The notes under the pieces are model-generated. The model had not been told where the DNA came from. It worked only from the letters and a program-made list of their open reading frames with translations, and did not search any database. Positions 1 to 6,858 of a stretch of DNA of 21,059 nt are shown here, piece by piece. Position 1 is the first letter of the stretch; every line of letters starts with the position of its first letter. Made by a program: the position numbers and the translations under genes. The DNA is from JBGSYN01 sp041750975. Its GTDB lineage: Bacteria; Pseudomonadota; Alphaproteobacteria; Geminicoccales; Geminicoccaceae. The stretch spans positions 1 through 21,059 of the forward strand of contig JBGSYN010000137.1 in NCBI GenBank assembly GCA_041750975.1, given 5' to 3'.

Positions 1-546
1 CGGATCAATTTCGACCTCTATGCCAGCCTGATCAGCGGCGATCTCGCTGTCGGCAAGGCCCCGGGAGCGAACCCCAATCCCCGTCTGCAGCCGGCGGGCA
101 CTCTCCAAAGCCGGCCGCTCAGCCTCTATCTCGCCAGCACCGTGGGCACCCGGCCAGTCTATAATGTCGGCGCCAAGCTCTCGGCGACGCTGCGACCGAC
201 CGACGAGGCCTATGTGACCTGTTATTATCAGGATGCGCGCGGCGACATCATGCGGATCTTCCCCAACCGGTTCCAGCCCGATGCCAGAATCGCGGGCGGC
301 ACCGAAACCCAGATCCCCGGCCCGAACGCACCCTTCGACATCGTCTTCGATACCGCCGGCGTCCTCGAAGAGCTGATGTGTCTCGCCAGCGATCAGGCGC
401 TGACCACGGAGCTGCCCGAGAACCTGCGGGGCGAGGACCTCGCACCCCTCCGCATCGCCACACTGGAACAGGTCAAGGATGCCTACAGGCGTCTCGAGCT
501 ATCCCAGCTGGTCGATGTCCGCCTGCCCATCGAAGTGGTCCAATGA
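1..546 (+). CDS. DUF4384-like domain protein, C-terminal part only (5' truncated)
   Basis: The frame is open from the first base of the window to the TGA at 544-546, so about 181 C-terminal residues are visible and the true start lies upstream. The GTG at 142 is only an internal codon. The visible part resembles a DUF4384 domain: a stretch with YNVGAKLSATLRP, then YVTCYYQDARGDIMRIFPNRF, then an IPGP turn and a late LASDQAL strand, matching the family pattern 'display-like strand, FPN, IPG, xLASDxPL'. In this family the domain usually forms the C-terminus of larger proteins such as Ser/Thr kinases or caspase-like peptidases. Which one this is cannot be seen here. It sits just upstream of a small secreted protein and an OmpA protein, and about 3 kb from a T6SS operon that carries an FHA gene, so a PpkA-like kinase is an attractive but unproven possibility. 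Confidence 0.7.
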   Translation, partial: RINFDLYASLISGDLAVGKAPGANPNPRLQPAGTLQSRPLSLYLASTVGTRPVYNVGAKLSATLRPTDEAYVTCYYQDARGDIMRIFPNRFQPDARIAGGTETQIPGPNAPFDIVFDTAGVLEELMCLASDQALTTELPENLRGEDLAPLRIATLEQVKDAYRRLELSQLVDVRLPIEVVQ

Positions 547-588
547 ACCTCAGATCGCGGGCGCAATGGATGCGTCCGCCGCCAATGC

Positions 589-595
589 AAGGGAG
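589..595 (+). promoter_or_regulatory. Shine-Dalgarno AAGGGAG deciding the start at 603
   Basis: AAGGGAG lies exactly 7 bases before ATG 603. The same motif at the same spacing precedes tssC and hcp. It is too close (1 base) to serve the in-frame ATG at 597 and too far to serve the ATG at 543 that overlaps the previous stop, so it favours 603. Confidence 0.6.
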
Positions 596-602
596 CATGA
601 CA

Positions 603-938
603 ATGACCACCCTACGCAGATACCCAGTCGGATCGAAGGCCCTTCGCCATTTTCTCTTGGGCATGGTCCTGGCGGTTTCGATGAGCCCTGCGGCCCGGGC
701 CGAAATCGCCGCCCGGCCGCCCGGCGGCATCAGCCCGATACCCGAAGGCAAACAGCTGCGCACCGAGTGCTGGCAGGAGGGCATCAAGATCTTCGAGGCC
801 GAGGGCTATACCGGCCTCGATCTCGACACCTTGGCGCAAAGTAAATCCCTTCGTCTCAGCAAACCGGGTCAGCAGCGCAACGCTTTGGTTGTCGTCCCCC
901 TCGATCACGCAGTATGTTTCGTCGAAAGTGAAGATTAG
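603..938 (+). CDS. Small secreted protein with two cysteines, unknown function
   Basis: I do not recognise this 111-residue protein. It begins with a basic stretch (TLRRYPVGSKALRHF), a hydrophobic core (LLGMVLAVSM) and an A-R-A site, giving a convincing Sec signal peptide cleaved near residue 33. The mature part is about 78 residues, has no further membrane segment and holds C56 (in TECWQEG) and C105 (in HAVCFVE), which could form a disulfide in the periplasm. The start was chosen from the AAGGGAG site; ATG 597 or ATG 543 (ATGA overlap with the upstream stop) are alternatives that would only lengthen the signal region. It lies between the DUF4384 gene and an exported OmpA protein in the same direction, so a shared envelope role is inferred. 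The signal peptide argues that it is real rather than a chance frame. Confidence 0.65.
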   Translation: MTTLRRYPVGSKALRHFLLGMVLAVSMSPAARAEIAARPPGGISPIPEGKQLRTECWQEGIKIFEAEGYTGLDLDTLAQSKSLRLSKPGQQRNALVVVPLDHAVCFVESED

Positions 939-965
939 CGCTGTGGGTGATGGCAGTCACTGCGA

Positions 966-994
966 TTGGAAATTCCGTCGCCCATAAGTAAACT
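966..994 (+). promoter_or_regulatory. Candidate sigma70-type promoter for the OmpA gene
   Basis: TTGGAA (966-971), a 17-base spacer and TAAACT (989-994) lie in the only AT-richer pocket of the 122-bp gap before the OmpA gene. Each hexamer matches 4 of 6 consensus positions. Transcription would start near 1001, about 60 bases before the ATG. This is by-eye matching only. Confidence 0.3.
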
Positions 995-1060
995 CACCAA
1001 AAATTGTGGCAGAGCCGCCAGTAGAGGCAGCGATGCCCGCGCAACCTCGGGAGTAGATCA

Positions 1061-1717
1061 ATGTACGGCAACAGTTCAGTTCGGTTCCGCTCATGGCTAA
1101 TGGCAGGCTGCATGATCGCAGCGGCTCAAACTCTGCCGGCGCAGGCGCAGGACGTCATTCTCTTCAAGGACGAAGCACCGACGGCCGATGAACTCGCCGA
1201 GATCTTCTTCCCGGACAGAACGGAAACGGCAACACCCAATATCGGCCGGACCCGGGGAATTATCATCCATCGCGATCCTGAGCCGCAATCGCCGGTCGGC
1301 GCCACGGCGTTCGGCGAAGCCTCCGGCGGAAGCACTTCCGGCTCGACGCAGCCGGCGACTTCCTACGCCGAAACCAACACGATCGTCGGCTTCACGATCA
1401 ATTTCGCATTCGATTCAGCCAACATCCTGCCTGACGCCCACCCCTATCTCGACAGCATGGGCGATCTGCTCACGCGCCAGGAATTTGCCGACGCCGGCAT
1501 GCGCATTGTCGGCCACACGGACGCGCTGGGCGCCGACGGCTATAATCAAAGCCTGTCGGAACAGCGAGCCGCCTCGGTCCGCGACTATCTGGTGCGCAAC
1601 TACAACGTCGATCCCAACCGTCTGGTCACGGAAGGTCAGGGCGAGAGCAACTTGCTGAGCGGCTACGACCCGAGCGCCGGCGAGAACCGGCGGGTGGAAT
1701 TTCAGGCCGACGGCTAG
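1061..1717 (+). CDS. Exported OmpA-family peptidoglycan-binding protein
   Basis: A 218-residue protein starts at ATG 1061 behind GGGAG at 1049-1053 (7-base spacing). Residues 1-29 form a Sec signal peptide ending AQA before QD. A short conserved-looking segment (DVILFKDEAPTADELAEIFF) and a Gly/Ser/Thr-rich linker (about residues 85-100) follow, then an OmpA C-terminal domain from about 106 to 216. Visible family landmarks are GHTD (151-154), NQSLSEQRA (162-170, with the Asp and Arg that in OmpA grip diaminopimelate) and NRRVEF (209-214). It should sit in the periplasm or at the outer membrane and hold peptidoglycan non-covalently. C17 lies in a poor lipobox (M-A-G-C) inside the hydrophobic core, so a lipoprotein is less likely. 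Adjacent T6SS genes suggest, but do not prove, a role in anchoring or regulating the machine. Confidence 0.88.
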   Translation: MYGNSSVRFRSWLMAGCMIAAAQTLPAQAQDVILFKDEAPTADELAEIFFPDRTETATPNIGRTRGIIIHRDPEPQSPVGATAFGEASGGSTSGSTQPATSYAETNTIVGFTINFAFDSANILPDAHPYLDSMGDLLTRQEFADAGMRIVGHTDALGADGYNQSLSEQRAASVRDYLVRNYNVDPNRLVTEGQGESNLLSGYDPSAGENRRVEFQADG

Positions 1718-1747
1718 CTCGCCGCGATCGTCCGGCTCTCACCAAGT

Positions 1748-1782
1748 GGGCGACACTTCCCCGCCTTCGGGAAGGGTCGCCC
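1748..1782 (+). terminator. Hairpin after the OmpA gene, possible terminator
   Basis: Outer arms GGGCGAC (1748-1754) and GTCGCCC (1776-1782) and inner arms CTTCCC (1756-1761) and GGGAAG (1769-1774) form a 13-bp stem with one mismatch and a 7-base loop, 31 bases after the OmpA stop. No U-tract follows directly; T-runs occur only about 30 to 45 bases further on. It may stop transcription before the SDR gene or protect the mRNA 3' end. Confidence 0.45.
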
Positions 1783-1870
1783 CTGCATCATGATCGCGGT
1801 GGTCAAGTCCGTGTTTTCGTGTTTTTTACGACCCGAGTGGTGAAATCGGAAATCTCGGGGATGGCGTCGG

Positions 1871-2629
1871 ATGGCAACACCTAAGAAGACAGCTCTGGTG
1901 ACCGGCGCGGGCTCGGGAGTCGGCAAGGCTTCGGCATTGAGTCTCGCGGCAACAGGCTATGCCGTGGCTCTCGCCGGGCGTCGTCAGGCTCCGCTCGACG
2001 AAGTCGCGGCCGAGATCGAAGCCGCCGGTTCGACGGCATTGCCGATCGCCTGCGATGTCTCCGATCCCGCCGCCGTCTCGGCCATGTTCCGGAAAATCAG
2101 GGAAGCATTCGGCAGGCTGGATCTGCTGTTCAACAATGCGGGTTCCGGCACGCCCGCGATCCCGATGGAGGATTTGACCTTCGAGCAATGGCAGACCGTG
2201 GTCGGGGTCAATCTCACCGGGCCGTTTCTCTGTACCCAGCAGGCGATGCGCCTGATGAAGGAGCAGACGCCGCGTGGCGGAAGGATCATCAATAACGGCT
2301 CGATTTCCGCCCATGTGCCGAGACCGTTCTCGGCTCCCTACACCTCCACCAAGCACGCCATCACCGGCCTTACCCGAGCGACGTCGCTCGACGGGCGGCC
2401 CTTCGATATCGCCTGCGGACAGATCGATATCGGCAATGCCGCCACACCGATGACCATGCGCATGAATGACGGCGTGCTGCAGGCCGACGGTTCCACCAAG
2501 CCCGAGCCCCGCATGGATGTCCGTCATGTCGCCGATATGGTGGTGCACATGGCGAGCCTGCCGCTCGACGCCAATGTTCCCTTCGTCACGGTGATGGCGA
2601 ACCAGATGCCCTTTATCGGCCGGGGCTAG
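1871..2629 (+). CDS. Short-chain dehydrogenase/reductase (SDR)
   Basis: A 252-residue classical SDR, the usual family length, predicted to be a cytoplasmic NAD(P)(H)-dependent oxidoreductase of unknown substrate. The Rossmann glycine motif is TGAGSGVG (11-18), and NNAG is at 88-91. N114 fits the active-site Asn, S144 lies 13 residues before Y157, and YTSTK gives Y157/K161, so the catalytic set is complete. GRR at 36-38 after the second strand hints at NADP(H) preference. ATG 1871 follows a GGGG run about 10 bases upstream; the ATG at 1861 is out of frame. The region after the active site (ACGQIDIGNAAT) replaces the usual PG motif with a GQIDIGNA sequence. It points toward a second SDR gene and is separated from the OmpA gene by a hairpin, so it is probably a separate unit. 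Confidence 0.88.
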   Translation: MATPKKTALVTGAGSGVGKASALSLAATGYAVALAGRRQAPLDEVAAEIEAAGSTALPIACDVSDPAAVSAMFRKIREAFGRLDLLFNNAGSGTPAIPMEDLTFEQWQTVVGVNLTGPFLCTQQAMRLMKEQTPRGGRIINNGSISAHVPRPFSAPYTSTKHAITGLTRATSLDGRPFDIACGQIDIGNAATPMTMRMNDGVLQADGSTKPEPRMDVRHVADMVVHMASLPLDANVPFVTVMANQMPFIGRG

Positions 2630-2650
2630 ACGCAGCCCTGCAGGCGGCCA

Positions 2651-3466
2651 TTACGCACCCCCATCGACGCGCAACACCTGGCCCGTCACAAAGCTTCCCA
2701 GTGGGCCAGCGAACATATCGACCAAGCGTGCCACCTCGTCGATGTGGCCGATCCGGTCCAGCGTACCGCTTTCAACCAAGCGTGCTTCGTCGACGACCCT
2801 GGTGCCGAGATAACGACCGGTACGCGTGTCGCCGGGGGCGATGCTGTTGACGGTAATATCAAACGGACGGAGCTGATCGGCGAGACTCCGGGTGTAATGC
2901 ACCACGGCGGCCTTGGAAGTCCCGTAGATGGCGCCCTGCGCGCGCCCCCTGAAGGCGGCGATCGAGCTCAGTGTCACGATCCGGCCCGAGCGCCGCTGCA
3001 TCATCGAGCGTGCTGCGAGCTGGCAGACGAATATCGTGGAAACGAGATTGCGGTCCAGCACCGCGCGGATGTCTTCTTCCTTGATCATGACGGCGTCATT
3101 GGGATCGGGCTTGCCGCCGCGGGCCGCGATGTCGCCGCCCGCATTATGGACCAGGATGTCGATCGGTCCCAAGCCCTGCTCCAATTCGTTGAACACCCGC
3201 TCGACCTCGGCCATGTCGGTCAAGTCCGCCAATAAGCGTCGGGTGCTCACGCCGCTGGTCTGGGCTATGGCCTCGGCCGTCGCTGTTAGCGTCGTTCCCT
3301 CGCCATATTCAGCCGGCCCCTCCTCACGCATGCCGTGAACCCCAACGGCGCAGCCCATGGCGGCAAGGCGTTCGGCGAAGGCCCGGCCCAAACCCCGCCC
3401 GGCGCCGGTGACCAATGCCACTTTGCCTGCCAATATACGTCCATCCGAGTTGTGCTGCTCGCCCAT
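2651..3466 (-). CDS. SDR family oxidoreductase, FabG-like
   Basis: A 271-residue SDR on the minus strand, ending in TAA only 21 bp from the stop of the convergent SDR gene. It resembles 3-oxoacyl-ACP reductase-type SDRs. It has TGAGRGLG (20-27), D81-L82 in the cofactor-binding region, NAGG (108-111), active-site N140, S168 (in TLSSIAAF), Y181 and K185 (YGTSK), then NSIAPGDT and the C-terminal TGQVLRVDGGA typical of the FabG group. A loop around residues 112-127 is longer than in ordinary FabG. The start is ATG 3464-3466, preceded on its strand by AAGGGA with about 6-base spacing. FabG proper is usually next to fatty acid synthesis genes, which are absent here, so a different carbonyl substrate is likely. 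Its promoter must lie in the divergent gap shared with tssA. Confidence 0.88.
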   Translation of the reverse strand: MGEQHNSDGRILAGKVALVTGAGRGLGRAFAERLAAMGCAVGVHGMREEGPAEYGEGTTLTATAEAIAQTSGVSTRRLLADLTDMAEVERVFNELEQGLGPIDILVHNAGGDIAARGGKPDPNDAVMIKEEDIRAVLDRNLVSTIFVCQLAARSMMQRRSGRIVTLSSIAAFRGRAQGAIYGTSKAAVVHYTRSLADQLRPFDITVNSIAPGDTRTGRYLGTRVVDEARLVESGTLDRIGHIDEVARLVDMFAGPLGSFVTGQVLRVDGGA

Positions 3467-3653
3467 CTTCTATCCCTTCTCAAAAAAGGTCACGGTCATC
3501 GTCGCCAAGATCATGATGGCATGCGGCCGCTATATTCGGAAGCGCTGGCGTGATTTTCTTCATTGAGGTAAATAGCTGTGTGATTTCCCACTTGCAGCGG
3601 CCGCGTGCCATCCTAGAACCGGCCTCGAGAATGTTTCGGGATGACATCTTTTC
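3467..3653. promoter_or_regulatory. Divergent intergenic region between the SDR gene and the T6SS operon
   Basis: This 187-bp gap separates a leftward SDR gene from the rightward T6SS operon and should contain promoters for both. Possible rightward elements are TTGCAG (3593-3598), 16 bases, then TAGAAC (3615-3620), and a CTATAT at 3529-3534; none is a strong match. Two direct repeats, GTGATTTTC (3550-3558) and GTGATTTCC (3580-3588), are exactly 30 bp apart, and ATCATGAT (3510-3517) is a short palindrome. I see no convincing sigma54 GG-N10-GC element. The assignment rests mainly on gene orientation. Confidence 0.45.
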
Positions 3654-4718
3654 ATGGCGCTTGATATCACCAGCCTGCTTGAGCCGATCTCGTCGACTGC
3701 GCCGAGCGGGATCGAGCTGCGCTATGAACCTGATTTTCAAGCCCTTCAGGACGAAATCGAGCCCAAGACCGACTACGAAGTGGTCAACGGCAAGGAGGTC
3801 CCGAAAGTCCGGCCGCGCGACTGGTCCGGCTTGCATCAGACCGCGCTGACGCTGAGTGCCAAGGGCCGGGATCTACGTCTGCTCATCATTCTGCTTCGAA
3901 CCGGCCTCGCCACAGGCGGCGCCGCCGCAGCGCATCAGGGGCTCCAACTGATCCGCGAGAGCCTCGATCGCTATTGGGAGGATCTGCATCCGGCGTTGGA
4001 CCGGGAAGAGACCGACCCGATGGAGCAGGCCTTCGCTCGGATCAACGCGCTGCGCCAGCTGGCCGGCAGCGACAGCGTGCTGATGGATCTCCGGGAGGCG
4101 ACGATCGTCGACTCGCGGGGCCTGGGCGGGCTTTCCTTGCGCGATATCGAGATCGCTTCGGGCCGCACCGCGCCGTCGCCAGGGCACAAGGCGCCGGATG
4201 CCTCGCTTGTCGGCGCCGTCTTCAAGATGTGCGAACCGGAGAACGTTCAGGCGACACGGCAGGCGCTCAGCGCCGCTCTCGAAGAGGTCGCCGGCATCGA
4301 GCGGGTCGTCGGCGAGAAGCTAGGCGATCCCACCGCCGTCCCCGATCTGGAGCCGCTCGCGGCGACCCTGCGCTCGATGATCCAGGAGATCGATACTCAT
4401 AGCGGCGCCAAGGCTCCGAGCCGGCCCGAGCCAACCGCTGTCGAGGCGGGTACGCCGATGAGCAACGGCCACGATACCGGCGCCAACCTGGCACCCCAAC
4501 GGGCCGGCGGCAGGCTCGACAGCCGCGATGACGTCGTCGCGGCGCTGGATCAAATTCTTGACTATTATCGCCGACGCGAGCCCTCAAGCCCTATTCCCAT
4601 GGTGGTTGAACGGGTAAAGCGTTTGGTGCCGTTGAGCTTTATGGATCTCATGGAGGATCTGGCGCCATCGAGTGTCAAGGAACTCAAGGGTGTCGCCGGA
4701 CTCGACAAAAAGGGCTAA
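3654..4718 (+). CDS. tssA: T6SS assembly/cap protein TssA (ImpA family)
   Basis: A 354-residue TssA, which primes assembly of baseplate, tube and sheath and may remain at an end of the growing sheath. The N-terminal ImpA_N domain is recognisable: LLEPISSTAPSGIELRYEPDF (8-28) corresponds to the family signature 'PxGxDLRYDPxF', followed by RPRDWSGLHQTAL and AKGRDLRLLIILLRTGL (about 53-85). A low-complexity linker lies at about 250-285. The C-terminal segment contains DYYRRREPSSPIPMVVERVKR, equivalent to the 'YFRRxEPxSPxPxLxxRA' motif of the short Pseudomonas/Agrobacterium-type TssA. ATG 3654 is supported by the conserved N-terminus rather than by a good ribosome site (only CGGGA about 12 bases upstream). 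It is the first gene of the rightward operon. Confidence 0.93.
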   Translation: MALDITSLLEPISSTAPSGIELRYEPDFQALQDEIEPKTDYEVVNGKEVPKVRPRDWSGLHQTALTLSAKGRDLRLLIILLRTGLATGGAAAAHQGLQLIRESLDRYWEDLHPALDREETDPMEQAFARINALRQLAGSDSVLMDLREATIVDSRGLGGLSLRDIEIASGRTAPSPGHKAPDASLVGAVFKMCEPENVQATRQALSAALEEVAGIERVVGEKLGDPTAVPDLEPLAATLRSMIQEIDTHSGAKAPSRPEPTAVEAGTPMSNGHDTGANLAPQRAGGRLDSRDDVVAALDQILDYYRRREPSSPIPMVVERVKRLVPLSFMDLMEDLAPSSVKELKGVAGLDKKG

Positions 4719-4761
4719 TCGACGGATCGATGTTCGGATCGTTATCTTGTCTTGAATAACG

Positions 4762-4779
4762 CAGGCAGCCGGCTGCCTG
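4762..4779 (+). promoter_or_regulatory. Perfect 18-bp palindrome in the tssA-tssB leader
   Basis: CAGGCAGCCGGCTGCCTG is a perfect inverted repeat, 43 bases after the tssA stop and 17 bases before the tssB Shine-Dalgarno. In RNA it would give a 7-bp stem with a CCGG tetraloop. Just before it, GTTAT (4741-4745) and ATAAC (4756-4760) form a second weak hairpin, and CGGATCG occurs twice (4723-4729 and 4735-4741). No U-run follows, so partial attenuation, an RNA processing/stability element, or a dimeric regulator site are all possible. Confidence 0.5.
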
Positions 4780-4796
4780 GAATTGCGACAGTAGGT

Positions 4797-4802
4797 AGGA
4801 GG
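4797..4802 (+). promoter_or_regulatory. Strong Shine-Dalgarno AGGAGG of tssB
   Basis: A full-consensus AGGAGG lies 8 bases before ATG 4811. An in-frame TTG at 4808 would be only 5 bases away and adds one residue, so the ATG is preferred. It is the best ribosome site in the window, in keeping with the high demand for sheath protein. Confidence 0.7.
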
Positions 4803-4810
4803 ACCTTTTG

Positions 4811-5347
4811 ATGGCCGAAAGCAGCCAGAAGTTTATCGCTCGCAATCGCGCTCCACGAGTGCAGATCGAGTACGACGTCGAGATCTACGGTGCCGAGAAG
4901 AAGGTCCAGCTGCCGTTCGTGATGGGCGTAATGGCGGATCTCTCCGGCAAGCCCTCCGACCCGCTGCCGCCGGTCGGCGACCGCAAACTGCTCGAAATCG
5001 ACGTCGACAATTTCGACGAGCGGATGAAGGCGATGAAGCCCCGGGCGGCTTTCAGGGTGCCCAACACGCTCACCGGCGAGGGCGAGCTTCCGGTCGATAT
5101 CACCTTCGAATCGATTGACGATTTCTCGCCCGATGCGGTGGCGCGGAAAGTCGAGCCCTTGCGCAAGCTGCTCGAGGCCCGCACCCAGCTCTCCAATCTT
5201 CTGACCTACATGGACGGCAAATCCCGGGCCGAAGAACTCGTCAGCGAGATGCTGCAGAACCCGGATTTGATGAAGACCCTGGCCGCCGCACCCAAAGACG
5301 GTGAGGCCGGGTCAAGCGATAACAGCAACGACGAAAACGCCGGCTGA
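4811..5347 (+). CDS. tssB: T6SS contractile sheath small subunit TssB (VipA/ImpB)
   Basis: A 178-residue protein of the usual TssB length. TssB pairs with TssC to build the cytoplasmic sheath whose contraction drives the Hcp tube outward. Family signatures seen are APRVQIEYDVEIYGAEKKVQLPF near the N-terminus, VMGVMADLSG (about 37-46), FDERMKAMKPR, the TF-SIDDFSPDAVARKVEPL segment and LRKLLEARTQLSNLL near the C-terminus. The last about 20 residues are Asp/Asn/Ser-rich and probably disordered. The gene has its own leader and a consensus ribosome site, and lies 17 bp before tssC. No residue typical of the family looks missing. Confidence 0.96.
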   Translation: MAESSQKFIARNRAPRVQIEYDVEIYGAEKKVQLPFVMGVMADLSGKPSDPLPPVGDRKLLEIDVDNFDERMKAMKPRAAFRVPNTLTGEGELPVDITFESIDDFSPDAVARKVEPLRKLLEARTQLSNLLTYMDGKSRAEELVSEMLQNPDLMKTLAAAPKDGEAGSSDNSNDENAG

Positions 5348-5364
5348 GCAAAGGGAGATTAACG

Positions 5365-6858
5365 ATGGCTGAGCTAGAAACTGCGACCGGCGCCCAAGCG
5401 GAAGCGACAACGCACGCACCGGATGACTTTCAGAGCCTGCTTAAGCGGGAGTTCCGGCCGCGCGACGAGGAGCAGGAAGGCCGCATCGATACGGCGGTCA
5501 AGACCTTGGCGGCGCAGGCGCTCGGCGATGCCTCGCTGATTTCGACGGATGTGGTCCGCTCGATCGAGAATTTGATCTCGGCGATCGACAAAAAGCTGAC
5601 CGAGCAGGTCAATCAGATCCTGCACAATAGCGAGTTTCAGGCGCTCGAAGGCGCCTGGCGCGGCCTTTCCTATCTGGTGAACAACACCGAAACCGACGAG
5701 ATGCTCAAGATCAAGGTCATGAACATCTCGAAGAACGAACTCGCGAAGAGCCTCGAGCGCTTCGAAGGTACTGCCTGGGATCAGAGCCCGATCTTCAAGC
5801 GCGTTTACACCGACGAATACTCGATGTTCGGCGGTGAGCCCTATGGCTGCATGGTTGCCGATTACTATTTCGACAACCATCCGAAGGACGTGGCGCTGCT
5901 CAATAATATCGCCAAGATCAGCGCTGCCTCGCACACGCCGTTCATCAGTTCCGCCGGCCCTTCCCTGTTCAACATGGAGAGCTGGCAAGAACTCATGAAC
6001 CCGCGGGATCTCACCAAGATTGTCTCGACCCCCGATTACGCGCCTTGGAATTCGCTGCGGCAAAGCGAGGACAGCCGGTATATTGGCCTCGCCATGCCCC
6101 GCACTTTGGCGCGCCTGCCCTATGGGGCGAAGACCGATCCGGTCGAAACCTTCGACTTCGAGGAAGCCACGGACGGCACCGATCACCAGAAATATAGCTG
6201 GATGAACGCGGCCTACCCGATGGCGGTCAACATCAACCGTTCGTTCAAGATGTACGGCTGGTGCTCACGGATTCGCGGCGTGGAATCGGGTGGTGCCGTC
6301 ACTGGCCTGCCGGTGCACACATTCCCGACCGAGGATGGCGGCGTGGCGATGAAATGCCCGACCGAAATCGCCATCGATGATCGCCGCGAGGCCGAACTCG
6401 CCAAGCTTGGCCTGATGCCGCTCCTGCACAAGAAGAACACCGATATCGCCGCCTTCATCGGCGCCCAGTCGATGCAGAAGCCGCAGGAATATGATGATCC
6501 CGATGCGACCGCGAACGCCAATCTTTCGGCGCGTCTGCCCTATCTCTTCGCGACCTGCCGGTTCGCCCATTACTTGAAATCGATTGCGCGGGACAAGATC
6601 GGCTCGTTCAAGGAACGCGACGACATGCAGAAATGGCTGCAGGGCTGGATCCGCAACTATGTCGACGGCAATCCGGATCACTCCTCGGAGGACACCAAGG
6701 CACGCAAACCCTTGCGCGCCGCGGAAGTGGTCGTCCAGGAGGTCGAGGGCAATCCGGGCTATTATGCGGCCCGCTTTTATCTGCGGCCGCATTACCAGCT
6801 CGAGGGTCTCACGGCATCGTTGCGGTTGGTCTCGAAGCTTCCTTCCATGAAGCAATAA
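5365..6858 (+). CDS. tssC: T6SS contractile sheath large subunit TssC (VipB/ImpC)
   Basis: A 497-residue sheath protein, of usual length. It contains the family hallmarks EFQALEGAWRGLSYLV (about 91-106), EYSMFGGEPYGCMVADYYF (about 152-170), ASHTPFISSAGPSLF (about 189-203), RYIGLAMPRTLARLPYG and the long conserved C-terminal stretch with NINRSFKMYGWCSRIRGVE, PTEIAIDDRREAELAKLG, ARLPYLFATCRFAHYLK and YYAARFYLRPHYQLEG. It interlocks with TssB through strand swapping to make the extended sheath, and is later unfolded by ClpV. The start at ATG 5365 follows AAGGGAG (5351-5357) with 7-base spacing. It is followed by a 105-bp gap before hcp in which I see only small inverted repeats (for example AAGCG-GCGG-CGCTT near 6870), too weak to call. 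Confidence 0.97.
   Translation: MAELETATGAQAEATTHAPDDFQSLLKREFRPRDEEQEGRIDTAVKTLAAQALGDASLISTDVVRSIENLISAIDKKLTEQVNQILHNSEFQALEGAWRGLSYLVNNTETDEMLKIKVMNISKNELAKSLERFEGTAWDQSPIFKRVYTDEYSMFGGEPYGCMVADYYFDNHPKDVALLNNIAKISAASHTPFISSAGPSLFNMESWQELMNPRDLTKIVSTPDYAPWNSLRQSEDSRYIGLAMPRTLARLPYGAKTDPVETFDFEEATDGTDHQKYSWMNAAYPMAVNINRSFKMYGWCSRIRGVESGGAVTGLPVHTFPTEDGGVAMKCPTEIAIDDRREAELAKLGLMPLLHKKNTDIAAFIGAQSMQKPQEYDDPDATANANLSARLPYLFATCRFAHYLKSIARDKIGSFKERDDMQKWLQGWIRNYVDGNPDHSSEDTKARKPLRAAEVVVQEVEGNPGYYAARFYLRPHYQLEGLTASLRLVSKLPSMKQ

Noticed and set aside
142..144. GTG at 142 as the start of the first gene
   Set aside because: The frame is open back to base 1 and the upstream codons encode sensible sequence continuous with the domain, so the gene is simply truncated by the window.
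378..602. Upstream extension of the small secreted protein to 378 or 543
   Set aside because: The 378 start lies within the DUF4384 gene in another frame and gives an Arg/Pro/His-rich non-natural N-terminus; 543 and 597 lack a properly spaced ribosome site and would bury the signal peptide.
1811..1826. Tandem GTGTTTTC/GTGTTTTT repeat before the first SDR gene as a regulatory repeat or terminator tail
   Set aside because: Two short T-rich units about 30 bases after the hairpin; too short and too far from the stem to assign a function.
2630..2650. CCTGCAGG palindrome between the convergent SDR genes as a shared terminator
   Set aside because: Only a 4-bp arm without loop or U-tract, too weak to support termination.
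3523..3604. Two GCGGCCGC palindromes 74 bp apart in the tssA upstream region as operator sites
   Set aside because: The same octamer occurs several more times inside coding sequence (for example at 6783 and near 15025), so it is ordinary for this composition.
3467..3653. A sigma54 promoter before tssA, as known for some T6SS operons
   Set aside because: No GG-N10-GC element with TGGCAC/TTGCA flanks could be found; TGGCGTGATTTTCTT lacks the -12 GC.
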